Assembly: GCA_033557465.1 (NCBI GenBank) | Contig: CM066041.1 | Coordinates: 161,237,532 to 161,301,531 of the forward strand | Reading direction: 5' to 3' | DNA length: 64,000 nucleotides | Origin: Ichthyophis bannanicus | Lineage: Eukaryota > Chordata > Amphibia > Gymnophiona > Ichthyophiidae | Part shown: positions 55,225 to 64,000 of the stretch, piece after piece | Layout of the letters: the number at the start of each line of letters is the position of its first letter | Numbering within the stretch: the first letter of the stretch is position 1 | Position numbers and translations under genes: made by a program | Notes under the pieces: model-generated | Database searches by the model: none | What the model was told of the DNA's origin: nothing | What the model saw: only the letters and a program-made list of their open reading frames with translations

Positions 55225-57465
55225 ATGGCTACCAGTGGCTTTAAGAAGTGTGATCGGTGCTCTAAAATCATGTCTTTGACCGACACACGACTGCTGTCTC
55301 CGCTGCCTTGGGCCAGACCACAACCCGGCAGCCTGCAGTCTCTGCAAGAGGATGTCCAGCAAGGCCCTCAAGAGCCGCCAGCAGCAGCACAATAAGTTTT
55401 TCCCCAAGTCCCCGATGCCTCCGAAGGCCGGGGCCTTGTTTGAGGCCCCGACATCTTGGTTGGAACCCTCCGAACCCGAGCCTCATCGTTGGTCTTCAGA
55501 GGGAACCCAGGAAGAAGAAACCCTCAAAGGCGGTGTCCTTGGATGGTTCCGACTAGGCGGGGGATACCCAGGCCCAGTCCAGCAGTCCGAGATGTTCGTC
55601 CGAGGTGTCGGAGAAGGAGCGGCCTGCGAAGGTGCCCCGGAAGGATCCGACTGCAGACTGGCCTCGGTCCCCAGACACCATCCTGGTCGAGGATTCCCCT
55701 TCAGGGAAGCCGGCGCCGGGCCCGAGTCCCTCAGTGCCCATGCCGAAGGCTGCGGAGCCTTCCATTTATTTATTTGGTTCTTCTATACTGCCCCTTCCAG
55801 AGATAGGGGCAGTTTACATTTAACACAACATATTACAAAGAACAGAGGTTGAACTATTTACATAGATTCATAGCTACATTTAACATGAAGCAAATGCTTT
55901 ATATACATAGTTGTCTGAACTGACAACCAGTAACTATTTACAGTTTACTGTTTGTGTGTATTTCTGTGAGTTTAGATTTGAATAGGGATTATTGATTGGG
56001 GGGGGGTACAGGGGGTTGGGTGGTGATCATAAGGTGAGGTGAGGTAGGTGTTTGTGAGGTCTGGAGTCCAGAATGGTGGCCCTGGAGCGCAATTTGTCTG
56101 TCTTCATGGACCAGCAGTGGGTGCTGTTGTCCGGCACGACTGGTTAATCCGCCCCCGATCACCGGGCCCTCGACATCCAAGACGTCCCTGGAGGCCAAGC
56201 CAATCCTCTAAATCCTTCGGCCTCGAGTCGATCTTTGGCTGAGGTCGCGCTCTAAGTCCCGCTCGACAGGACCGCGGTCATTCCCGGCAAGTTTGCTGGG
56301 CACCGGCCGCAGGGCATCGGGGGCTCCGAGGCCCGCGAAGCAGCCCTCCTATGAGTTCTAAACGGACTACTCCATGGGAGACAGAGGATGAGAAGTCCCC
56401 CAATACCCGTTGCCACCATGACATCCCTTCTGACTCTCCCATCTCAGAGCCTCGGCAGCAGTCCCCTCCCGAGGACATGGGCTTCCTGGATTTTGTCAAG
56501 GACATGTCTAAGGTCCTGGCATTCCCAACCGAGTTAGAGAAGGAGCCTTGGGCGGATGAGTTGGAAATCCTCCAGTACGAGGCCCCTCCGAGGGAATCGC
56601 TCACAGTGCCCCTCCCTCCCATCCTGGAACGGCTGATGCTCCAAATGTGGGAGACACTGGCTTCAGTGCCGGTGGTGAGCAAACGGCTTGACTCGATGTA
56701 TGGAGTCCGCCGGAGCCCGGGCTTCCAAAAGTCACAGCTGCCGCATTACTCCATGGTGGTGGAGTTGGCCATGCGTCGGCTGAAAAGCCAAAAGACGCAC
56801 TCCTCGGTGACCCCCAGCAGGGAGGCTGCATCTTGGACGCCCTTAGCAGAAAGTGCTACCAGGGTTCAATGCTCATCTGCCGCATCCAGGCTTACCAGCT
56901 GTACATGGGCATGTACCTGAGAGACCTGGCAAAGGAACTTGCCAGGTTCTCAGCTGGTCTCTCCAAAGAATCCTTGCAGCGGTTCAAGAACCTGGCCAAG
57001 GCAGTCTGTGAGTGCTCCAAATTCATGTCTCGAGCGACATATGACAGGATCGAGTCAACGGCCCGAGTAGCTGTGGAGTGCATTGGTGCACACCGTCAAG
57101 CTTGGCTACAGTCATCCGACCTTGAGCAGTGGATTCAAGACAAATTGGTTGATGTTCCCTGCCAAGGAGAGAACCTCTTTGGCAAATCCATGACTGACAA
57201 GGCTGCCGAGATGGAGACCGAGTTCATGACGAGGACCAGGCTCTCTAAAAAGAACGCTGCCCCTCCCCGATGGAAGGGCTCGGGTAAAAAGTCCTTTTAC
57301 CTGAGAAAGGGAGCTGCTTACCGAAACTACCCACGTTATCAGGCCTCCCTGGCTCCCCAACAGGGTCAGCAGGCCAAGGGACATGAGTATGGCCCGCTTA
57401 AGCAGAAGGCTCCAAATCCCCAGGCACTGGCACTGGCTCCGGCCCAGCCAGGGGGGAGCTTTTGA
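55225..57465 (+). pseudogene. D6 gag-like ORF1, interrupted
   Basis: MATSGFKKCDRCSKIMSLTD starts the frame, and a shift follows at once. The CNPAACSLCKRMSSKALKSR stretch is recoverable. An L2-like tail splits it at about 55,764-56,060. Afterwards LESRMVALERNLSVFMDQQW-like code, PHYSMVVELAMRRLKSQKTH (to about 56,800) and, from 56,833, a 210-codon frame follow: YQLYMGMYLRDLAKELARFS, CIGAHRQAWLQSSDLEQW, DKLVDVPCQGENLFGKSM and a Lys-rich tail. The frame ends AQPGGSF and TGA at 57,463-57,465. Confidence 0.85.
55764..56060 (-). mobile_element. L2-type LINE tail in D6 gag
   Basis: On the minus strand it ends GGCAGTATAGAAGAACCAAA plus TAAATAAAT at about 55,764. D5 has continuous gag at the equivalent place. 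Edges are approximate and no duplication could be fixed. Confidence 0.65.
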
Positions 57466-58204
57466 CTCTTTCAGCATAGCCTCTCTACCCCAAGGAGATC
57501 AGCAGCCCACAGGGGGACGTCTGGCTCTCTGTGCCCAGAGGTGGGTGTCCATCACCGATTCCTGAGCTCTGAGGGTAGTCAAGGAGGGTTACCTCCTCCA
57601 CCTGACTCAGACGACTCCTCCCCCGTATTTCCTGGGATAGCCCCTCAGGTCTCCCTTCTACCGGGGCCGCCTTCTGAAGGAGTTGGTAAGTCGTCTCGAG
57701 GACAAAGAGGTGGAACTGGTGCCCCATCATCTTAAGGGCAAGGGGTTCTACTCCAGGTACTTACTTGTGCCAAAAAGGACAGGGGGGCCTAAGGCCCATC
57801 CTCGACCTGCGCAACCTCAACAAATTCCTGGTGAGGGAGACGTTCAAGATGCTCTCCCTTGGAACATTGCTGCCACACCTCCAGTAGGGAGACTGGCTAT
57901 GCTCCTTAGACCTCAAGGATGCTTATACTCACATCCTTATCCACCCCACCCACAGGCAATACTTGCGGTTCATAGTGGCGGGCAGGCATTTTCAGTACAG
58001 GGTGCTCCCCTTCGGCCTACCTCTGCCCCAAGAGTTTTCACAAAATGCCTGGCGGTCGTAGCCGCCTTCCTCCGGCTCCAGGGGGTCTTCGTCTTTTCCT
58101 GCCTGGACGACTGGCTCATAAAAGGAGGCACAGCCGGCCACCACACGCACCATCCAGTTCCTACAGCACTTGGGTTTTGTCATAAACTACTATCAGTCTC
58201 CTAA
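57466..58204 (+). pseudogene. D6 reverse transcriptase, truncated
   Basis: +1 frame from the gag stop: GGAFDSFSIASLPQ, GGRLALCAQRW. Then in several frames GKGFYSRYLLVPKRTGG, LNKFLVRETFKMLSLGTLLP, GDWLCSLDLKDAYTHILIHP, FQYRVLPFGL and FVFSCLDDWLIKGG (CLDD box at about 58,110), to LGFVINYYQSP. The protein stops at an abrupt switch to L2 sequence. Confidence 0.85.
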
Positions 58205-58612
58205 GCCCCATCTCCATTGTTGTTCCTTCCATCTCTCATATTCTCAACCTATCGTTCTCCACTGCAACTGTCCCTGCAGCCTTCAAGCATGCTGTAGTTA
58301 CACTTCTCCTCAAGAAACCCTCATTTGATCCTTCCTGTCCTTCTAATTATCAACCCATCTCCCTCCTCCCCTTTGTTTCTAAACTACTTGAATGCGTGGT
58401 TCATCGCCACTGCCTTGACTTCTTCTCCTCTCATGCCCTCCTGGATTCTTTACAATCTGGCTTTCATCCTTTACACTACTGAAACGGCTCTTGCCAAAGT
58501 CTCGAGTGACTTGTTCCCTGGCAAAATCCAAGGGCCTTTACTCTGTCCTCATCATTCTTAACCTCTCTGCTGCTTTTGACACTGTTGACCACAACCTTCT
58601 CCTTGGTGGTCC
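58205..58612 (+). pseudogene. L2-A-type LINE RT fragment
   Basis: Same family as L2-A on the other strand: PAAFKHAVVTLLLKKPSFDP, NYQPISLLPFVSKLLECVVH, DFFSSHALLDSLQSGF and LSAAFDTVDHNLLL. It lacks both LINE ends, so it came in by a mechanism I cannot read. Confidence 0.8.
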
Positions 58613-59499
58613 AGGTAACCATGGATCTCCAGGAATAAGCAGGAATGTAGTCTTCACATAAGGGTATCATCGGTACCGACGGAGCCTGCATGGGAATGCT
58701 CCCCAGGGTCCAATAGGAACGCTTTTGGGAGCATCCCTCAGCACATGCGCGCTGCCTTCCCGCCTTTCTAACTGTCCCTCTTCAGTTCTTCGTTTTCCGT
58801 GGAGCCGACAGGTCACATACCCTGTCACCGCAGAAAATTTCTTCTTTAAACTGTTTTTCTTGTGGTCACGCCTGCCTCCGCTCGACGCTACCGGTACCGC
58901 CGGTTCTCTTCTTTTAAAAAAATATATTATATATATACTTCTGAAATGTTTCTCTTCAGAGACTTTTTCTTTTTGGTGCTAGGCGCCATTTTGGGCATTA
59001 GGTCCAATTTTCTTGCAAAATGGAAAAAACAGCTAGTGGTTTTAAAAAATGTACTAAGTGTGGTGGTACCATTTCTGTCACCGACACCAATGACTGGTGT
59101 CTCAAATGTTTAGGCCCTGACCATTCTCCTTCGGAGTGTTCCTCTTGTATGGGGATGACTAAAAGAGGAAGACAGAACCGGGCTGCAAAGCTCTGTACCC
59201 TCTTTTCTTCAGATGGCGATGTCCATTGCATCAACGTCCTCCCGAGCCTTGTCTTCCTCCCATGGATCTCAGGTAACTAAACATAACAGCGGGTCCTCAA
59301 AGGGTAGATCTCCTTCTAAGCATTGAGAAGCCATTGGCATTGCCCTTGAGGAAACTACACCGGCAAAACAGCCCCGGCGGGAGGCTTCGGCCTCCAAAGC
59401 ACTAACGGGGCTCCAGGAAGTTCTTGAGGCCTCGACCTTGGCAGAACTACTGATGCCATGCTCAGGGGTTCCGCCGCTTCTACTGGTACCGACACCCAG

Positions 59500-61064
59500 T
59501 GTGATGGTGAAAGCCCAGTGAAAAGCCTGGATATGGATGAAAATCCTGAAATCCCCAGCAAAGTCAATGACAGTGCACAGATGCAAGGGGATTACAGCCT
59601 ACGTCAGAGAAAAGCTCAGCTCCCTGCAAGGGGTAGAACACGCCCTAGCTCAGGGGTGGAGACAAGCCACCCTCCTGATTGGTCAGGGGAGGGTGGAGCA
59701 CACGGAAGGCCCAGCAGGAAGCAGTGGTTAAAAACCACGTGTAGGGAATTCAAAGACAGACAAGGAGAGGGAGAAGGTCGGAAGCAAGGACAGAGACGGA
59801 GAGACGAAGGGAGACTCCAGGGAGTGAGAGTCAGAGGGAGACCTGCTGGAGAGAATGCCAGAGGAGAGTGGCTGAAGCCAGACAGAGAGAGAGAAGTCTG
59901 GGTGAGAGAAGGAGCCAGAGAGAAGGCTCAAACTCAGGCAGCAGCAGCTCACCGAGAGGCAGTGGCAGTCTCAGGTCAAAGTCCGTCTACTGTTTCAGAC
60001 CAGGAAGAAAGAGATATTGAGCCAGCATTTAAAAGCAGAAGCACAAGTAACTGGAGGAGAAGTGCACGTCAGGCCAGCAACCGTTACAACTGTGATAGCT
60101 GGAGAGGTGGAAAAGGTATCAGTGCGGACATACAGAAACAGCCTCAAGGTAAAGCTGATAATTTCTTTCCTGATAATGTGGCAAGAAGGCTAAGGGCTGG
60201 TTTAAAAGGGCAGGAACTGAAACCTTCACCTTCCACCGTTAAACAGTGGATTGAAAGCTTAGCCAGTGTTGGAATCCCCAGTGCAGATAACAGAGAAGCT
60301 TTTGAAACCTCTAAGTTAGGGCCTTTGCAAGGGATACACTCTGAGAGAAATTCTATCTCCAATGCAAAAATACCTACGAGGGCTGACTTGCTGTGGGACC
60401 AGTTTCAGCAGTTTCTAAGAGAGGAGAAACTTAAAGAAACTCCACAATATGAGAGAGACTCTGATGTTGCAAATGATTTTGAAGAAATGCAGATAGAGAC
60501 ATGTGTGCCTAATGAGGTCTGTTTCCCAATTCCTATGGATTGTTCTCTGGCTCAAAGGAAAGCTACAGTTGTGAGATAAGAAGGAAGAAATGTAAAAACC
60601 CTATAGTAAGGGTAGTGCTTACCACGAGAGTTGAAAGAAGCATTCAATGTTTGTTTGTTCACTGACTGAGAGCAACGGAGCTGTGAGGGAACGTTGCATT
60701 ACAAAGTGAGTACAGCTGTGATAGAGTTCTGCTGCAGTTTATTGTGTGACCACACGGAGCAGTGCAGAGTGTGAGGACACAGAGCAGCAGTAGGGCTGAG
60801 AAAAGGAAAGTTTATTTGATTTGTTTCTCCTGGTTTTCCTGAGTTCATCTTTTCTGTTTTGGAGATGTTATCCTTCTGCCTTGGTTGTAATTGAACCCCA
60901 GCGTGTTTTTGGAAATCCCCATAAAAGAAAATAAAAATCTTGCAAAGCCTTACCACCGACTCAACTACAAATTTATTACCTGAGGAGTGAAAGAACTTTA
61001 TTCCAAGGGACCCTAAGGCCGCCTACCAGCTGTCAGCCTCTTGGCCCAGCCGGTGGGTGTCGCA
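59500..61064 (+). mobile_element. LTR-like insert of 1,565 bp (TG...CA ends)
   Basis: It starts TGTGATGGTG and ends GGTGTCGCA. CCAG is repeated on both sides (59,496-59,499 and 61,065-61,068), and D7 gag rejoins cleanly. TG...CA ends with a 4-bp duplication suit an LTR retrotransposon or retrovirus-like solo LTR. GTGGTTAAAAACCACG (near 59,725) could hold a TATA-like element and AATAAAA (near 60,929) a poly(A) signal. No repeated LTR, primer site, gag or pol is seen. Confidence 0.6.
59533..60579 (+). CDS. Open 348-codon frame of unknown function in the LTR-like insert
   Basis: The first in-insert ATG at 59,533 starts MDENPEIPSKVNDSAQ. The same frame is also open upstream from D7. The first half is Arg/Glu/Gly-rich and purine-biased (QGEGEGRKQGQRRRDEGR). 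The second half is more ordinary: NVARRLRAGLKGQEL, STVKQWIESLASVGIP, RADLLWDQFQQFLREEKL, ending QRKATVVR and TAA. No domain is recognised. Purine bias alone can keep a frame open in the first half, but not so easily in the second. It could be an LTR-borne gene, a remnant of a coding 3' end, or chance. Confidence 0.4.
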   Translation: MDENPEIPSKVNDSAQMQGDYSLRQRKAQLPARGRTRPSSGVETSHPPDWSGEGGAHGRPSRKQWLKTTCREFKDRQGEGEGRKQGQRRRDEGRLQGVRVRGRPAGENARGEWLKPDREREVWVREGAREKAQTQAAAAHREAVAVSGQSPSTVSDQEERDIEPAFKSRSTSNWRRSARQASNRYNCDSWRGGKGISADIQKQPQGKADNFFPDNVARRLRAGLKGQELKPSPSTVKQWIESLASVGIPSADNREAFETSKLGPLQGIHSERNSISNAKIPTRADLLWDQFQQFLREEKLKETPQYERDSDVANDFEEMQIETCVPNEVCFPIPMDCSLAQRKATVVR

Positions 61065-62406
61065 CCAGGAATCATCAGCGTCGATAGACCAGAGATTCCT
61101 CGCTATCAAACGCAGTCTTGCAGCTCTCCTTACAGTTGCGGTACCGTTCAATGGGCACCGGTACTGATACCGATGCCGGTACCAGCACCGATACCGATAC
61201 CGGCCCGGTGGGAATTCTATCCATGTTGTCCTTTTCAGGCATCGACAGATCGGTACCGGACCAACTCGGTGCCGACTTCGATCGATACCGATACCGTGCT
61301 TTGCATGAACATCGGGATCAGAGATACTTCGAATCTTCCGATTCCGATAATTCGGATAACTCTGCCGGTACCAGAGTACTTCTTCCGGAAGACTCCTCTT
61401 CGCCTCAACGCAGAATGTCTCCTCCGGAGGATATGTATTTTGAGGATTTTATTCGTGATGTGGCCCGAGGCCTATCAATCACGGTAGCTCCTGAAAAAGA
61501 ACCTAGAGCAAAGGAATTGGAAATCCTACAATACCCTAAGGCTCCCAAAGAGGCAGCTACTCTGCCCATTCATGAAATTCTTCATGATTTGATGCTCAGA
61601 ATGTGGGAAACACCTTTGACCACATCTCCTCATTCTAGGAGACTCGATACCATGTATCGAGTTCCACCATGTCCTGGGATTCAAAAGACTCAGCTGCCAC
61701 ATCATTCAATGGTAGTGGAATCAGCCATGCGTAGGATGAAAAGTGCAAAAAGACATGCATCCAATCCTCCAGGTCGTGAATGCAGGACTCTTGATGCCTT
61801 TGGGCGTCGAATATTTCAGGCTTCCATGCTTTCAGCTAGGATCAGCTCATATATTTTATATATGGGAATGTTCCTCAAAGAGGTCACAGGAGATTTGGAG
61901 CTTATGAGACCCCTTCTCCCTGATGACAAATGACAAGACTTCCTTACTCTTGTCAAGCATGCTCAAGACGTTTCCAAGTTTGTAAATCGTGCAGCCTTTG
62001 ACTGCTTTGAATGCATCAGCAGAACATCTGCTATTGCCATTGGTGCACGTCGGATTGCCTGGCTTCAGGCATCAGACTTGGAAATTTGGGTACAAGACAA
62101 ATTAGGAAACATCCCTTGCACAGGAGAAAACCTCTTTGGCAGAACTGGCAGGAAAAGGCTAATGAGATAGATGCTGACAATATCACTTTAGACAGATTGT
62201 CAAAATCTACAGCCACTGCAGCCAAAAAGAAACCCTATAAAAAACTCTTTTTCAGCAAAAAGAGGAAGTTTTATCCGTCTTATACCCCGCAAGGGCAAAG
62301 TCAGGGTCAAGTTGCCCAAAAGGGACAACAGCAACAATTCAGACAGCAGAAGAAGCCAAAAGGCCCGAGAGCTCAACCAGCTCCACAGGCTCAGCCCCCT
62401 CAAGGG

Positions 62407-64000
62407 CTTTGACTCCTTCCTAGAGAGCTTACCTTTCCTGCCTCTGAAGGGTCCAGAACCCCTAAACATTCCAGGCAGGTTGTGTCATTTTGTCAACAGA
62501 TGGCACCAAATAACAGCAGAAAATTGGACTCTGTCCATTGTAGGGGAGGGGTACAAGCTTCATTTTCACAGCATGCCCCCTCCTACAATCCTGACAGTTC
62601 AATTCCCAAATCTCTCCAGACAATCTACTGGATCAAGAGGTCTCAACACTCCTTGCTCAAGAAGCAATAGAAGAAGTATCCATTCCCCAGCAGGGTACAG
62701 AGTTCTACTCCCTCTATTTTCTTATTCCAAAGAAAACAGGAGGACACAGACCCATTCTAGACCTCAGAGAATTGAACAAATATCTGTTCCGAGAAAAGTT
62801 CAAAATGATTTCTCTGGGATCTCTGCTGCCATACCTTCAGAGTCAGGATTGGCTTTGCTCTCTAGATCTAACAGATGCATATACTCGCATTCTGATCCAT
62901 CCAGATCACAGGAAATTCTTACGATTCCTTTTCAAGGGAAAACACTTCCAATACAGGGTTCTTCCTTTTGGTCTGGCTTCGGCACCAAGAGTATTCACGA
63001 AATGCATGGCAGTAGTAGCTGCATTCCTACGAACCCTAGGGATATTCGTCTTCTCTTACTTGGACAACTGGCTCATTCGAGCCCCCACGATTCCAGAAGC
63101 CAGCTCTGCACTGTCTCGTACAATGCGAATCCTCCAATACTTGGGATTGGTCATAAACTTCCCAAAATCCCAACTTGCTCCTTCTCAGACCCTAGAGTTC
63201 ATAGGAGCTTGTTTAGACACCAGACAGTCAAGGGCTTTCCTTCCACATCCCCGCTGTCTTCAAATAGTGCAACTAGCTTCTCAAGCAGCGGGAAAGTCCT
63301 CTCTAACTGCTCGAGAGCCCCTGCAATTACTGGGACATATGGCACCCACAGTTCATGTAGTTCCCTATCCTCACCTCCACATGCGAGCAGCCCAGTGGAC
63401 CCTATCCACACAATGGACACAGGTCACAGGACGTCTGTCGGACAAGATATCAAACTCACAACGACTGATCTTGTCCCTACAATGGTGGAAATCACTGGAG
63501 AATCTGTTAGTAGGGTCTCCTTTTCAACAACCCCTATTCCAAGCCACCCTAACAACAGATGCATCACAGGTGGGATGTGGAGCACACCTGCACCATCTCT
63601 CCACCCAGTGTACCTGGACTCCACAGGAGGCTTGCCTTCACATAAACCTCCTGGACCTCAGAGCAATCTAGCTCTTCGAGTAATCCATTCCCAGCTCAGC
63701 TACAAGACAGTCCTAGTCCAAACGGACAATCAAATAGCCATGTTCTACGTGAACAAGCAGGGCGGAACAGGCTCTCTGTCATTATGCAACGAAGCTTTAT
63801 GACTTTGGGCCCTCGCCAGAGAGCATCAAATTCACCTTTTCGTGGTATATCTTCCAGGCATTCAAAACCTTTGGGCAGACAAACAAAGCTGAGTACTGCT
63901 GCTTCATGAATGGTTTCTACACCTAGACCAGGTGACAAGGATATTTCAAATCTGGGGAACCCCAGACATAGACCTCTTTGCAAGTCCACTGAATGCCAAA
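62407..64000 (+). pseudogene. D7 reverse transcriptase and RNase H, partial
   Basis: +1 frame over the gag stop: KGFDSFLESLPFLPLKGPEP. After a shift near 62,595, KFKMISLGSLLPYLQSQDWL, LDLTDAYTRILIHPDHRKF, VLPFGLASAPRVFTKCMAVV and FVFSYLDNWLIRAP, where the second Asp of YLDD is Asn. RNase H has LTTDASQVGCGAHLH and INLLDLRAI, a stop at 63,671, then VLVQTDNQIAMFYVNKQGG in another frame and YLPGIQNLWAD near 63,850. Window-truncated and catalytically dead at YLDN. Confidence 0.85.

Larger units (their letters stand above)
54830..58204 (+). mobile_element. D6: DIRS element, 3'-truncated
   Basis: Same subfamily as D2 and D5. It has a left ITR (54,830-54,985), gag and RT up to the segment after CLDD. 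It stops at about 58,204, where L2 code begins. RNase H, YR, ICR and right ITR are absent from this side and may lie beyond D7. Confidence 0.85.
59020..62412 (+). pseudogene. D7 gag-like ORF1, split by an LTR-like insert
   Basis: MEKTASGFKKCTKCGGTISV, then CLKCLGPDHSPSECSSCMGM. The frame breaks near 59,280, and gag code is interrupted at 59,500-61,064. The second part (61,118-61,933) has TDTD/RYRYR low-complexity, FEDFIRDVARGLSITV and LPHHSMVVESAMRRMKSAKR, ending at an AAA-TGA. It continues in other frames with AWLQASDLEIW-like code and KKPYKKLFFSKKRKFYPSYT. It ends AQPPQGL and TGA at 62,410-62,412. Confidence 0.85.
58627..64000 (+). mobile_element. D7: DIRS element, runs off the window
   Basis: The left end is CTCCAGGAATAAGCAGGAAT at 58,627, followed by a left ITR of the D3/D4 type. 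Gag is split by an LTR-like insert, then comes RT/RNase H. The YR, ICR and right ITR lie beyond 64,000. Confidence 0.85.

Noticed and set aside
59500..61064. Endogenous retrovirus provirus
   Set aside because: No paired LTRs, primer-binding site, protease, RT or envelope code. At most a solo LTR or a non-autonomous LTR element.
62312..63802. A single 496-codon protein as a gene
   Set aside because: Most of it is the +2 frame of RT/RNase H. Only its last 45 or so residues match RNase H after a frameshift. I treat it as an overlapping open frame, not a gene.

Overview
The window reads as vertebrate repeat DNA. No host gene is confidently visible, there is no rRNA or functional tRNA gene, and nothing looks bacterial. 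The repeat mix points to an amphibian, and a caecilian is my best guess from general familiarity with such genomes, not from a search. It consists of many DIRS-type tyrosine-recombinase retrotransposons, CR1-, L2- and L1-like LINEs, hAT DNA elements, tRNA-derived SINEs and an LTR-like insert.

The DIRS copies are named D1 to D8 here. The best preserved share one plan: left inverted terminal repeat (ITR), gag with a Cys-rich N-terminus, RT plus RNase H, tyrosine recombinase (YR), an internal complementary region (ICR) that is the reverse complement of both outer ends joined together, then the right ITR. RT lies in the +1 frame relative to gag, and YR overlaps the end of RNase H in another frame. 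This order and terminal design fit the known DIRS model, in which circular cDNA is integrated by the YR without staggered-cut duplication.

Layout. 1-26,172 is a deep nest. A plus-strand L1 (L1-A, 22,307-26,172) carries a minus-strand DIRS (D2: 1,652-3,520 and about 22,216-22,306). D2 is split by a minus-strand CR1 (CR1-A, 3,521 to about 22,215). CR1-A is split by a plus-strand DIRS (D3, 3,846-16,386) and by an L2-like LINE (16,984 to about 20,125). D3 is split by another DIRS (D4, 7,120-13,967), and D4 by an L1-ORF1 fragment (7,342-8,169) and an L2 tail. L1-A is also split by an ORF1-only L1-like element (22,949-24,607). A degraded DIRS 3' end (D1) and a LINE tail occupy 1-1,651. 26,173-31,795 is a nearly full-length L1 (L1-B). 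31,800-39,960 holds CR1 relics, a 3-kb hAT element with an internal minisatellite and a large palindrome, SINEs, hairpins and unassigned DNA. 39,962-48,110 is an old minus-strand DIRS (D8) whose YR gene is interrupted by the youngest-looking DIRS (D5, 41,022-47,025), which keeps an open 397-codon YR. 48,110-54,829 has mostly unassigned DNA, L2 tails and a 364-bp hAT element. 54,830-64,000 has two more DIRS copies (D6, truncated; D7, running off the window). D7 is split by a 1,565-bp TG...CA insert with its own 348-codon ORF.

Almost all coding sequence is broken. The exceptions are the D5 YR and the ORF in the LTR-like insert. The value of the window is its stratigraphy: exact junctions, shared target bases and restored reading frames give relative ages and show the integration mode of each element type.
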